From contig OY744461.1 in assembly GCA_963556145.1 (NCBI GenBank), positions 3,534,001-3,598,000 of the forward strand: 64,000 nt of DNA, written 5' to 3'. The notes under the pieces were generated by a model. The model saw only the letters and a program-made list of their open reading frames with translations, was not told the DNA's origin and did not search any database. Positions 34,984 to 46,790 of this stretch are shown here, one piece after another; the first letter of the stretch is position 1, and the number at the start of each line of letters is the position of its first letter. The position numbers and the translations under genes were made by a program. The stretch is from Hygrocybe punicea. Taxonomy: Eukaryota > Basidiomycota > Agaricomycetes > Agaricales > Hygrophoraceae.

Positions 34984-35369
34984 ATGGCAGCAACACCACC
35001 ACAACCATACCACCACCCCGACGAGGACAACGGTTGGCAGCAGCAGTGCCGGCAATGCCAGGCAGGGACCACGGGACAAGACCCCCTGTTCCTCCACATC
35101 CCTCGGGGACACTGGAGGGCTCCCCAGCACCCATCTACCTCGCGAAGTGCAGCGCCGTATCTATTGATATGTGCCTGCCATTCGCGAGGAGAACGGATGG
35201 GGTGAGCCCACCTCGGTCTGGGTTTCAGACCGCATCTGAACCCAGACCGAACGCAGAGAGATGGTTCGACACCGTCTGGGTCTGGGTTTGGCCATGCACC
35301 AAACCGGACCCAAAGTTCAGTTCACGGTTCCACCAAAAAGGGTCACCGAACTGAACTTCGGCAACACTA
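34101..35369. mobile_element. hAT-like TIR element A with CAG/CAA-rich interior
   Basis: TIR TAGTGTTGCCGTAGTTC at 34101 and the inverse, ending CGGCAACACTA, at 35369. Subterminal clusters of GAACC/GGTTC at both ends. No 8-bp duplication (flanks CACATATT and AATGGACT), so one junction is probably rearranged. Inside, a leader reaches GTAAGT (34439), a 55-nt intron-like segment ends in TTACAG at about 34484, and then an ATG at 34531 opens a frame of 224 codons dominated by Asn/Gln. Confidence 0.7.
34622..35000 (+). repeat. CAG/CAA/GCA triplet repeat tract
   Basis: Nearly continuous CAG, CAA and GGC/AAC triplets, with a pure CAG run near 34950-34981. All three plus-strand frames and all minus-strand frames are open across it, so open frames here (Gln, Ser or Ala-rich) carry no coding evidence. 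Confidence 0.9.
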
Positions 35370-36066
35370 AATGGACTGAAAACAGATAAATAACAATGAA
35401 CCCAACAATGCCAACAATGTTGGGTATGGTGGGTCAGGTCAGGTCAGGTTGGGAACAATGAATGAATAATGGGAACTAAGACAAGGACAATGAAGTGAAC
35501 TATGAAAGTCTAAGGGCTACAAGGACAAGCTTGTGGAGGGATTCAAAGATGCTTCTGACTGTAAGGAAACAGGGACTGAGGGTATATTTTTTTGTACAGT
35601 TGTCAGGAACCATTTTTATTAGTACATGAGTGGGTAGTCTACTTTCAGTCATGTCTATTTTGGCCAATGGAAACGACAAAGGAAAGTTGGAAGGGGATCT
35701 GAAGAGGGGGTTGCAATGTGACAGAGACAGGAAAATGGAGGGGAAAACACATCCAAGAAAAAGATCTAAAATGTCATGTATATCTCCAAAAGGATGAGGG
35801 GATGCATATATAGGGCAAGTTTGAAGTCAGGAATTGAGTCCAATGAGATCCATCTCCTAGAATTGGGACTCCAGGACTTATGAGCCTAATGGATTTGGTC
35901 CAAAAGCAGCTGTGACAAAGCGGCATACATTGGGTCACATCACATCATATCATGTTGGGTTATGTCAGGTTGGAATGCAAGTTGTTTGGAGGCATTGGGT
36001 TTGTCCGGATTTGTGAGATATCAACAATATGGACTCAGGGGACATTGAGTCTCTACATTGGGCTAC
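35370..36066 (+). repeat. dispersed repeat R, copy 1 (CpG-depleted, left-truncated)
   Basis: Matches copy 2 (38935-39838) over its whole length, but nearly every CpG of copy 2 is TpG or CpA here; for example the GGGTCGGGTCGG tract of copy 2 is GGGTCAGGTCAGG. Truncated on the left by element A. Confidence 0.85.
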
Positions 36067-38627
36067 CCAGGGCACTTCAAATCTGCCTGATCTACTGCTT
36101 CAAAAACACTCAGATCATCTTCAAGAGTGAGAATAGTGGGTTTGGGAAATGACAGGGGGCACAGAAAAGCAAGGAACATGAGATCAACAATGCAGGGATG
36201 ATTATCTCACAGGATCTTGTATGCCCATTTGTACTGTCAATGTAAACAACTAATTAGCAAAATATACAGCCATTCAATGCAGCAGACAAACCTTTGTTTG
36301 ACTTCGATAGCCTCGAAGAATTTTACACTGATGTCCCCACACACTCAAGATACTCCCCAGAAACCCCTGCTCAAGAGGCTTCCTTATTGGCTCCAGCACC
36401 AATGCACTCAGAGGTTTGCATAGCATCAGAAGACAGTGATGACAAGAATGCACCTGACCCAACATTTATAAGTACGCATTTCCTTTACAATTTATTGCAA
36501 CTAATGCCATTTTAGAAACACATATACGACACTTGCGAACTCCATTCCACAACTCTTATCAGTTATGAATCCCCTAGGAATCCCTACTCTGTCCACTGGG
36601 CAAATTTTGAACACAACTACAGCTGGTGCAAACTCTGGATCTGCAAGCTGGCCAAAAGCTTCTGATTTCTTAAATGACCAACTCAAGGCTCTCTTCTGGT
36701 CCAGATTGACATGGAATGCCCATTCCAACAATCTCAAAGGCACTATGGACCCAGACACTAAAAAGGGTATTCGAGGAAAGACTCATGCAGCTGAAGGTGA
36801 AAATGTGCAAATGCGGTATATTGTCAATGAGAATGGGATCACAATAGATGGTTTTAGAGCTGCTGAGATGCATAAAGTTGCCCATTCGATTTGGACACAA
36901 CTAGCCTCCGCTGGCATTGCACCCGAGAAATGGATGACTGATACAGTGCTAGGTGTAGGCAAACACTATATCTGTGAAATGCAGGCATGATTACCAGAGC
37001 TCTGCCTTTGTGATAATGGGTGGAAAGCTCACCAGATCATGATTGACTATTATCCATCTTGGCAAACAGGTAACATTCAATATTGCAGCAATACTGATAC
37101 TAACTATCTTACATCTCCGAACACAGGTCAGATCAAGAGTAAAAAACTATCTACCAAGAAAGAAGATGTCAATGTTCCTTCCCATACCATGCCAGTGTCC
37201 AGCACTTTGCATAACACTGGGACCATCCGACACCAAGACCAAGGCACCCAAAGAATTGAACAAGTGCAAGTCGGATGCCTCTGGTGATGAAGCCATCAAG
37301 AAAGCTAGAAGTGAAAATGCAGGGAGTGGTGGTCCCTGCATCCAAAGTAGTGTTGGGGAAGTTCGGTCCAGTCCAGTGTGATGGCGAGTGGGGTTGTAGA
37401 CCTGGAATGGGAATCTACGAAAAGGGGTGATCAGCTAGAAAGTGATCAGAGGAATCTAGTTTCTTTTGGAGAGGTCTAGTCAATCCAACCCGAATCCAGA
37501 GGTTCTGGAATCAGAGGGAGAGTGTGGGAGAGAGGACGAAGAGAGATGTAGACAATATGAAGAGTGGACTAAGAAATAGAGCTGAAGTGGGACAATACAA
37601 TGTGAGGTGGAATGGTATCCTGTATTTCTCTCTATCTATTGTAGTATAAATGTGCTACTTTTATACTACTGTGAGGGATCCTGTGCTATGGTAACTATGT
37701 GCTACAAGTGAAGGCTGTAAGTAATAGGGGCGAGTGGAGAGGAGGAGTGCTATGTACTAGGAGACAGGAAACGAAGATACATGATATATAACTATAAATG
37801 TACTGATTCCGGGTCGTTAGGGACATTGCATCTTGAGTAGGAACGATTCCGGAGGTGGAATCTGGAGCGGAATTGATAGGAATGAGCGGAATTGAATGGA
37901 ATCAATGATACGGGAATGGGAATGGATGGGAACAGAGTGGGATATGAAGGGGATATGGATCCACACGATCTGGAGCCCTACACCGGTTTTGGGTCTTTTT
38001 GCCCCAAACCAAGACCGAACCATTCAGTTCCTGTCAAAAATCCTGGAACCGAAACTGAAACCGACATAAACCATTTATGTCAGTTTGGTTCAGTCCAGAC
38101 TCGGTCTAAACTGAGACCGTCAGGTATCCACCTCACGAGAGAGCCGTGCATGTCAATTGACGTGGCTGGCATCATCACGAGGTGGGATTGGGGGGCAGGA
38201 GAGTTGCCGTTACCTGCTGTTACTCCATCTGACCTCACAGGAGAGCCCCGCACATCAATTGACATGGCCAGCGTCTTCGTGAGGTGGGATTGGGGGGTGG
38301 TTACTCTGTTGATGTGGCCAGATTTTCATGAGGTGGCAAAATGCACGTGTACGATGTGTGTGTTTCACCTCGGCTGCATGCAGGTGCCAGAACACGTCAT
38401 GGCAAGGTGGGATTCCCTGTCCTGGTGGCGTCGAGCCTCTCTGTGTGGGTGTCCCGACGTGTTATACATTGTACATGTGATGATGGCCAGGTTCACCCTG
38501 CATTGGCCTTCCTTGGTGGTGGTGGTGGTGTTGGTGTTGTGTGGTGGTGATGGTGATGTGCCATGTTCTGTGATACATGAATAAAATCAATAAAAAAATC
38601 AGTAAAAAAAACATACCACGTAGGAGC

Positions 38628-38649
38628 GGGGGTGGATGCACCACCCCCC
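38628..38649 (-). other. hairpin upstream of donor-like GTATGT (module in element B)
   Basis: On the minus strand, GGGGGGTGG-TGCAT-CCACCCCC can form an about 8-bp GC stem. It is followed 11 nt later by GTATGT (38616-38611) and a T-rich intron-like stretch. A second hairpin, GGGTGGCAGGG-loop-CCCTGCCACCC, lies at 38898-38923 before another T-rich stretch. Confidence 0.7.
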
Positions 38650-38934
38650 ACTGCTCATTCCATTATGTAGACTCCCACTCCACCCCGTTCATGTTCATTT
38701 GCATGCACGTGCATCTTGGACGTGTTTGATGTGGCCGTTGTTGGTGTCCGACGTGGCCATCCTGGTGGCAATCATCATCATCATTGTCGTCGTAGTGGTA
38801 GTGGTGGTGATGGTGGTGGTGGTGAGTCAACCTGTAATTTGTTAAATTGTTAGTTAAGTTCGAATAAATAAATAAATAAAAATAAAAAACATATGTGGGT
38901 GGCAGGGAGTACCCTGCCACCCATTTTGTCGACC

Positions 38935-39838
38935 TCGGTGTAGATGCGGGTTCTTGGTGGCTTCAGAACTATATAAAGAAATAATATCCTAACCAGAGGG
39001 TGTCAGCGTAGAAGTGACTGGATAAATCAGTGTCGGGAATAGAAGTAAAAAGAAGGGAATGTTAGTAAAAATAAAGCCGCCGCGTAAAACTGGACTAATA
39101 ACGACGAAGCCAGCGATGAACGGAGTGAAAACGGACAAATAATAAAGAACCCGACGATGCCGACGATGTCGGGTACAGCGGGTCGGGTCGGGTCGGGTCG
39201 GAAACGATGAACGAATATACGGAAACAACGATAAAGACGACGAAGTGAACTATAAAAAGCTAAGGATCTACGTGGACGAGCATTTGAAGGGATTTAAAGG
39301 TGATTCTGACTAAAGGGAAACGGGGACTAATGGTATGTTATTTTGTATGGTCGTCGGGGACCGTTTTTATAGTACAGGAAACAGTAATCTACTTTCGGAC
39401 ATGTCTACTTCGGCCGATGGTAAGCTACAAAGAAAGGTTGGAATGGGGATGTGGAAAGGGGGGTTGCAAAGCAACGAAGACAGGAAATGGAGGGGAAAAC
39501 AAATATGCAAGGAAAAGATCTAGAAAGTCCTACATATCTCCGAAAGGACGAGGGGATGCATAAATAAAGTAAATCCGAAGTTGGGGATTGAGTCTGAAGA
39601 GATCCATCTCCTGGAATTGGAACTCCGAGGCGTTTGAGGCTGCCGGATTTAGCCCAAAAGCGGCCATCACAAAGCGGCATGTGTCGGGTTACGTCGGTCA
39701 CGTCGGGTCACGTCACGTCACGTCACGTCGGGTTACGTCGGGTTTGAATGCAAGTCGAATGGCGGCATCGGGTTGGTCCGGATTCGTGATATATCGATGA
39801 TACGGACTCAGAGGGACGTCGACCCTCTACATCGGGTG
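38935..39838 (+). repeat. dispersed repeat R, copy 2 (CpG-intact)
   Basis: About 0.9 kb; the least decayed copy. Homologous to copy 1 and to copy 3 (inverted, 45880-46790). Contains tandem GGGTC(G) pentamers and a GTCAC(GTCAC)n run. No coding frame. The edges TGTCAGC/CTCTACA suggested an LTR, but homology extends beyond them. Confidence 0.8.
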
Positions 39839-40866
39839 CTCCATTGTCCTCGTTTGGTGTACATTGGGGGTGTTGTTGGTGGGGGTTGGTGACTTTGGGT
39901 GATTTTTGAAGTCAGCCAAGTAACCAATTTGGGACTGTCGGTTTGTGGTTCAAACTGAGTTTGAAACCATTTTGGCCTGCGGCCAAATCTCCCAAACCGA
40001 GACCGAATGGTTTGGTCTCTGCTGGAAATTCCCAAACTGAAACCAAAACCGGCGGTTTCAGTTCAGTCTAAACCAGGTTTGGGTCAGTCTGAGACTGAAC
40101 TTCCCCAACACTAATCCAAAGGCCTCTTCCAAAGGTAAGTTTTACAATTTGACATTACACATTTTCCAACTGACACAATATAACAATCAAGGTGGCCAAC
40201 CCTCTGTAAGTAGATTCTATGTCTTCATTGAGAGTTTTACTAACTTATTCTACAGTACAGATGTCTTAAACTGGATTTCGAATGGGAATGAAAATCCCAA
40301 ACCAGCCAATTCTGCTTTAGACAGTCAAAACCCCACCAATCCTCCTGGACCTCCTCCTGTCAGCAACCCCACTTCAGAATCTGCTCTGGACAGTCCAACC
40401 TGCACCAACCCACCTCCCATTGGCAATCCCACTCCGGAGAACCCTCCTGTCGGCCTCACTTTAGATAATCCAACCTCAGCTAATCCTGCACCCAACAATC
40501 CAGTGCCAGCCAACAACAACACCACTGCAGTGCTTAATGAAGGAGTACAGACAAAGAAAAAACTCATGAGGATCCCTGCAGGCAAGAAAGCATAGGTCCT
40601 GGGTGAGAAGAATACTGCAAGGTACACATACCATCATTCATTATGATATTTCACTGATGTCACTAACTAGAAACATCTGTGCATGCGAGTGGTGCGAAGC
40701 AAATCCCAGGGGGATGGCTGGTACTTTCAAAATGTTTTGGGACTCAATTTCAAAGGAAGATAAGAAGGTACATGTCTAGTTCCCTCAGAGTCTTCCAATC
40801 CAGCCTACAACCCTATACCACAGAAATACCAGAAGTTGGAGAAGGAATTGGTAAGTCCTTCCTCTT

Positions 40867-41552
40867 TCTTTCAAGTCCTCATTAGCTTACTCTCTTCCAT
40901 TAGAAAACCTCTGCCTAGTACTTTCCCTATAAGTTGTCTGTATTATTCTTGTACGTGTTTATTTTACTTATTTACATATTCAGGTTAACATGATATGTCT
41001 AGTATGCAGCATAGTGATAAATGAAGGGGTGGTGGGGAGCAGGGATTGGAAAGCAACCGGAAAGCAACTGGAAGGGGTGGAAAGTAGCAGAAGGGAGCTG
41101 GATCCGTATTAAGCATGACAATCCACATAAATCAGTAGAACTCAAGGCAATTATGAACTGTCAACTATTCTAAAGCAAAACAAGAATATATTTAACCTAT
41201 TCCAAGCTGTTTACGATGCTTTAAGTATCTCTGTATCAATCACAATTATTTTTCATTGAGGTTATTATCATTTTGGCTATTGAGTATGATTTACTCTGAT
41301 GTTATTAATCAGAGTCAATGTATATCATTACAAATGGAGGGACTTTTCACTGGGATTGAGTACTGAATGGTAGTGATACTACTATTATTATTTATGAAGC
41401 AACTAATGAAACAGTGACCATGACGAGCTTGACTGATGAAAATCCTTGTTTGTCATGGGTCACAGACCCCATCTGATGAAATCAAAATTTTGTCAGGCCT
41501 GTCACAGTAACAGAGGGGTGTTGAATTGAATTAAATTGTACAGTACGTTGTA
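40867..41552. other. non-coding, AT-rich
   Basis: No ORF or repeat recognised downstream of paralog 1. Confidence 0.4.
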
Positions 41553-41652
41553 CAGCAAAAGACAATGAAAGTGATTTCCATCAGCAAGGGGACTATTCAG
41601 GTACAGCAAGGTCACATGGGGATGTATCCATGATTGGTCAGGATTGTTCTAG
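41553..41652 (+). repeat. fragment of the 1.65-kb TG..CA element
   Basis: About 100 bp homologous to the 3' part of copies L1 and L2, including GGGTACAGCAAGGT-like and GGATTGTTCTAGAAGAA stretches, with many C-to-T changes. Older than the full copies. Confidence 0.75.
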
Positions 41653-42209
41653 AAGAAAGGGTTAAAAGGAGAATAAGGGCAAAGTGCATTGTCGGAAAAA
41701 GAATGGGTGCTGCCAATGAGAATGTGAGAATGAATGGGAGTGCATTGTGGGGATGTGAGCAATGACAAAGGAAAGCAAAACCAAACAAGGAACAAAACAA
41801 GGTTGTAAAAGGACTGTAAAGGAATGTGTGGCAGTGCAGAATCCTAACAATAAGAAGTAGGGTCAGAATCTTAGATGATAGAGGGTGATGCGCAAGGTTT
41901 TTTCTTTTTAGGACACATGGTTAGAGGCAAAGATGTGTGAAAATTTTCAAGTCCAAAAACTAAACAAACGAAAAAACCCCATGACTGTCATGCTTTATGC
42001 TAACAGCTGTAAGAATAAGATCCTAAGTAAAACATGGTTTTCCTGATGTGCTTCACTGTGCATGCCAGGCTGTTGGTGGAAAGGAAATGTGGTACCATCC
42101 ATGCTGAGCTTTCCACCCCTCCACTCAGGGCATGTGCAAATGCCAACATTGATATGTAGCATTCATCCCTATGCATGGAATCTCCAATTTTGGACATTAT
42201 ATGACTTCT

Positions 42210-43058
42210 CACAGGGTGCACAGTAGCATACCATGTCACACAGTATCTTGAAAGTACTTGACAAGTATACTAAATATCATTACCATAACATTCAACATGG
42301 TATTGTAACAGTATTCAGACATAAACTACAATACTTGTGCTCAAATTCATCTGAAGGTATGAAGGCAAATGAGACTTATACTTTTTCAATAACATCAAGC
42401 CTTTTGTTTCACTACTTTTACTGTATTTACAGCAAAGTACTGTATAGTTTGGATAGAATACTTGCAGCCTAAGATGAATCAAAGTATTAAACCAGTAAGG
42501 AAGTTGGGCCACTTTTACTATTAGGATACCTTTTGAATCCTATCAAGATACAGTGTGAAATAGTATAGTACTGTTGCCATATTGTGGATTTAAGATACTG
42601 TGTCAATACTTTTAAGATACTTTTATTATAATAAAAGTACTGAAACAGTATCTTAAAAGTATTGACACAGTATCTTACAACCACAATGTGGCAACAGTAC
42701 TATACTATTTCACACTGTATCTTGAAAGGATTCAAAAGGTATCCTAGTAGTGAAAGTGGCACAACTTCCTTACTAGTTTAATACTTTGATTCATCTTCGG
42801 CTGCAAGTATTCTATCTGAACTATACAGTACTTTGCTGTAGATACAGTAAAAGTAGTGAAACAAAAGGCTTGATGTTATTGAAAAGGTATAAGTCTCATT
42901 TGCCTTCATACCTTCAGATGAATTTGGGCACAAGTATTGTAGTTTATGTCTGAATACTGTTACAATACCATGTTGAATGTTATGGTAATGATATTTAGTA
43001 TACTTGTCAAGTACTTTCAAGATACTGTGTGACATGGTATGCTACTGCGCACCCTGTG
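42210..43058. repeat. 849-bp near-perfect palindrome (foldback element)
   Basis: Two arms of about 420 bp meet near 42633 at CTTTTATTATAATAAAAG. The arms match along their full length, with only about 3-4 percent differences. Outer ends are CACAGGGTGC and its inverse. Both arms carry the same 79-codon frame on opposite strands. No transposase and no clear target duplication. A MITE or foldback-type element. Confidence 0.9.
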
Positions 43059-43164
43059 TCTATAATGACCCAAACACTTGCATGATATTTCCCAGACCTT
43101 TGATACCTTTGATGATCTTTTTGATGATCTTCTGATGTGTTGCAATTAGCAAATGACACAGGTC

Positions 43165-44165
43165 TACCACAGGTAGTGTATTGCATGGGTAACCCCTGTG
43201 TACTTTTGGGGATACCTGTACCCGCACCTGTGAATACCCATACCTGTCACCGTGGGTACGGGTTTTGTGCCGGGTCTTGTTTTTTCTACCCATACCCGAC
43301 CTGTACCCATACCCATAGCAGGTAACCCATGGGTCTCCCTGCCTACAGACATGCGCACCTTTACCTCGTGACACTAGATGTGCATCAATTGATGCAATGC
43401 TGGTGGATGCAAGGTGAATGGAGGTGGTTGTCTTTGGGTGCCTGTGGGTTTCTCCCTCTTGTCACTCCAGGGCATACCCACATCGCCCTTTTGACCTTGC
43501 AAGACCATACGTGCATCAATGGATGCATGTTGTGTGATTGTGAGGTGGAATGGGGGGCAGGTGGGGTGTGCCTGCCCAGTTGGCAGGCACCCTGTGTAGT
43601 TGTGCATAGTCGGCAGGCACACCAGGTGATTGCGTCGTTGGACATGTGGGCCATGCTTGTTGATGCTGGTCCTGGGCTGGGGTAATTGCCAGTGCCTGCC
43701 CAGTTGGCAGGCACCCTATGTGGTTGCATGTAGTTGGCAGGCACGCTGGGTGATTATGTCATTGGACGTGTGGGCCGTGCTTGTTGACAGTGGTCCTGGG
43801 CTGGGGGAATACTAGTGAGTGGCAAACTCACCTGGTGACTGGGGGTTGGGTGCACCACTCCCCTGGTCTTGCTTCACTTGGCATTGCCACTATGGCCCTT
43901 GCCCTTGCTGTCACTGTCCTCCTCATCATCATTTTCATCGTCGCCAGTTATGATGTGTAAATGTACCTGTAAAGTTTGTAGGTAATGATTTCAAAGAGAA
44001 AAAACATACTTTTAGCAGAGACCAGCATTGTGCTGGTCTCTGGTTATCATGTCATGTTCATGTTGAATGTGATGCATCATTTGTGTGACCTTAAGTCACA
44101 GGTAACCCATCACGGGTACAGGTACCACCTGACCATCCCACTATGTAAGCCTAACTATAGCTGTT
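43165..44165. mobile_element. probable TIR element with hairpin modules
   Basis: Left part is rich in ACCCATACCC words, right part in GGTAACCC/ACGGGTAC; both ends contain TAGTG (about 43171 and, inverted, 44141). Interior has a two-copy 125-bp tandem (from 43569 and 43694), each copy with GCCTGCC-CAGTT-GGCAGGC. It also has a hairpin before GTGAGT (43837-43867 with donor 43831-43826) and a perfect 11-bp-stem hairpin AGAGACCAGCA-TTG-TGCTGGTCTCT before GTATGT (44009-44004, minus). No TSD confirmed. Confidence 0.5.
43569..43815. repeat. 125-bp tandem duplication
   Basis: Two copies beginning TGCCTGCCCAGTTGGCAGGC and ending in TGGTCCTGGGCTGGGG, about 90 percent alike. Confidence 0.85.
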
Positions 44166-44308
44166 GAGCACGTGCCTCAGCAGCTGTTGTTTGGCTGGAG
44201 TGCTCTTTTCCCAACCCTGGCAATAAATCCTGCCCCAATACCCCCAAATACTTAGCATAGAGTAGATAGTATTCGAAATATAGTAACAATGGCACCAGAA
44301 GCACATCT

Positions 44309-44390
44309 GATGTCAGGAACAAGGGTGCTGATGGGCTTGGGCTTTCCTGTCACCATTGCCATGGCCCCGCCCATCACTCACAGGCATATG
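44309..44390 (+). repeat. repeat shared with 63585-63665
   Basis: Starts CAGGAACAAGGG and matches the distal copy, where CpGs are retained; here they are TpG. Confidence 0.7.
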
Positions 44391-44884
44391 CACTTGTCGT
44401 TGTCAATGATGTGCATGACTATTTCACTATCCCTCTGTATTTTCTTGGGGATTTTTTTACATATCACATATAGATTGCCCTACATGCTGTATGTAGACTA
44501 ATATGAACACAATAAAAGAGAAATAAAAGAAATAAAAAATAATCATACATGGGGCGCCGCCGACAAACTGGTGGGTACTCACCTTTGTGGAGGTGCTGAA
44601 TGGGGTCAGAAATTGATAGCAAAGGGTGGTGGAGGGTGGGTGATGAGAGGGATGGACACTGGGGGTCAGGGAAGGGTGCATGGAGAGGGATGGACACTGG
44701 GGGGTGGGGAAGGGTGCATGGAGAGGGGGGTGGCAATGGGTGGCAAGGAAGGGGCCGGAAAGCAAGGTGGATGGTGGAAAAGCGAGGCAGTGGGTGGGGG
44801 AGGGCTTCCGGCCCTGAACGAGCAGTGGGAAGGGATAAGTACATGGGGGAAAAGCAGGAGGGGGATGGGTACTCACCTTCACCA

Positions 44885-45880
44885 TTAAGCCCCCCCATGG
44901 CCCCCTTTGCATTCCATCATTGATAAAAACAATGGGGACGTCATCTACAACGTCCCCATGGTCCCCATCGTGGGTTTCATTGGCCAGATTGGTCCTGCCA
45001 TTGAGTTGCGTGAGGATGGTGGCAGAGGCGATGGCAGTTCCGATATCTTGACAATGATGACACCGTTGACGACACCTTTGTTGTGGGTGACTCTCCACAT
45101 CGCCCTTGTCATCTTCGTCACTGTGTGCCTGGTCTGCCTCTGTTAGTTCCACTGTTTGAGGCCATTGGTCAAAAAACTCCGGTGTGCTCCTGCGTGGCTT
45201 TCAGGATGTCCAGGGAGGCGTACTTGGCGCAAATTGTCGCAATTGTTGTTGTAGTCCTCGTTCCTGTACTTGTTGAGGTGGTGGGGAATGTGAGTGTGGT
45301 GGTGGGGGGCAAGTTGGGAGGCAAGTGGGTGGGTGGTAAAGCACATGTGACTGATCATATGGCTTTTGACCTTCCACCACCATCACCCACCCATTCACCA
45401 CACTCCCACTCCCCACCACCTCAACAATGATGGAAAAAATGACAATGATGATGACAGCGACAATTTGCACTGAGACCACCACCCCGGACATTCTCAAAGC
45501 CATGCAGGAGCGCACCCAACTCTTTCAACCATCAGCCTCAAACATCGAAACCAGTGGTGATGGACCAGGTGCACAGTGATGAAGATGACAAGGGCAACAT
45601 GGAGGGTTGCCCCCAGCGATGGTGTGGTCAATGGCAGTGGCAGCATCGAGATATTGCCACCACCACCGCTGCTGCAGCCATCCTTGTGTGGCTTGACAGT
45701 GGCGACAATCTAGACCATGAAAACCACAGAATAGATGATGGGGATGTTGTAGATGACATCTCCATCATCTCTATCAGCAGTGGAATTGGAGAGGGCTATG
45801 GGGGCCCCAAGGGTGAAGGTGAGTACCTACCTCCCTCCTGCTTTTTCCCCATGTACTTACCCATTCCTGCTGTTGAGACT
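44885..45880. repeat. large diverged inverted repeat with exon-like arms
   Basis: Arms centred near 45350. Left arm on the minus strand and right arm on the plus strand each encode HSDEDDKG, an Ala/Thr-rich stretch, DDGDVVDD-like acidic residues and a Gly-rich end, then a GTGAGTAC donor-like site and Pro-rich sequence. Between them, diverged hydrophobic frames also face each other. Neither arm is an identifiable gene. Confidence 0.65.
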
Positions 45881-46790
45881 CAACATTCCCATGAGTCCGT
45901 ATTGCCAATATAACATGAATCTGGACAAACCTGATGCCTCCAAATGACTCCCATTCCAACCCGACGTAACCCGATGTGACGTGACATGATGTGACCAACG
46001 TGATTCGACATATGCCGCTTTGTCATGGCTGCTTTTGGACCAAATCCAGCAGCCTCATAAGCCCCAGAGTTCCAATTATAGGAGATGAATCTCATCAGAT
46101 GTGATTCCTAACTTCGGACTTGCCTTATATATGCATCCCCTCATCCTTTTGGAGATATGTAGGACATTTCAGATCTTTTTCATGGATATTCATTTTCCCT
46201 TCCATTTTACTGTCTCTGTTGCATTGCAACCCCCCTCTTCTCATCCCCATTCCAACTTCTCTTTGTAGTTTTCCATCGGCTGAAATAGACATGTCCAAAA
46301 GTAGACTACTGACTCATGTACTATAAAAATGGTCCCCAACAACTGTACAAAAAAGAGATACCCTTAGTCCCCATTTCCTCATAGTCAGAATCATCTTTTA
46401 AATCCCTTCAAATGCTCATCTTCATAGACCCTTAGATTTTCGTAGTTCACCTTGTCATCCTTATCGTTGTTCCACTATTTGTTCATCATTTCCGACCTGA
46501 CCTGACCCGACCTGCCATACCCGACATCATTGGCATCGTTGGGTTCATCATTATTTATCCGTTTTTATTCCATTCATCATTGGGTTCATCGTTATTTATC
46601 CGTTTTCATTCCGTTCATCACCGGGTTTGTTATTATTTGTCCAGTTTTACATGGCGGCTTTATTTTACTTCCATTTCCACTTCATTTATTATCCCCAACA
46701 CTGATTATCCACTGTCACTTCTATGCTGACACCCCTAGGTTAGGATCATATATCTTCTGAAGCCACCCTGAAGCCACATCTACACCGCCG
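45880..46790 (-). repeat. dispersed repeat R, copy 3 (inverted, partly CpG-depleted)
   Basis: Homologous to R copies 1 and 2 in reverse orientation, with an intermediate level of CpG loss. Confidence 0.8.

Larger units (their letters stand above)
37348..40113. mobile_element. hAT-like element B with perfect 8-bp TSD
   Basis: TIR TAGTGTTGGGGAAGTTC at 37348 and its inverse ending at 40113. Target duplication ATCCAAAG at 37340-37347 and 40114-40121. Subterminal AAACC/GAACC clusters (37980-38110 and 39940-40100). The 2766-bp interior contains repeat R copy 2, a two-copy tandem near 38130-38300 with TCAATTGA palindromes, GGT/CCA-rich exon-like blocks and two hairpin modules. No transposase frame, so non-autonomous. 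Inserted in paralog 1. Confidence 0.9.
36294..40866 (+). pseudogene. unknown-function family, paralog 1, split by a hAT-like element
   Basis: Coding pieces: 36294 onward (MFDFDSLEEFYTDVPTH, acidic), 36565-37070 (FLNDQLKALFWSRLTWN; VQMRYIVNENGITIDGFRAA; IWTQLASAGIAPEKW; a TGA near 36988; then LPELCLCDNGWKAHQ and YYPSWQTG), an intron at about 37069-37127, a Lys-rich piece to 37347, then element B. After B a Pro/Asn-rich exon with (D)NPTS.NP repeats (40260-40595), a TAG, and a C-terminal CACEWCEANP...MFWDSISKEDKK motif near 40690-40770. The same domain order occurs in paralog 2 at 57231-62644. Function unknown. Confidence 0.6.

Noticed and set aside
34427..35354. Several overlapping long frames rich in Gln, Ser, Ala or Cys on both strands
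   Set aside because: All arise from one CAG/CAA triplet tract that is open in every frame; no independent coding evidence.
34093..35377. 8-bp target duplication around element A
   Set aside because: Flanks CACATATT and AATGGACT do not match; kept as an element on TIR evidence only.
39001..39831. Repeat R as an LTR (TGTCAGC...CTCTACA)
   Set aside because: Homology between copies 2 and 3 continues past the supposed left edge and no target duplication is present.
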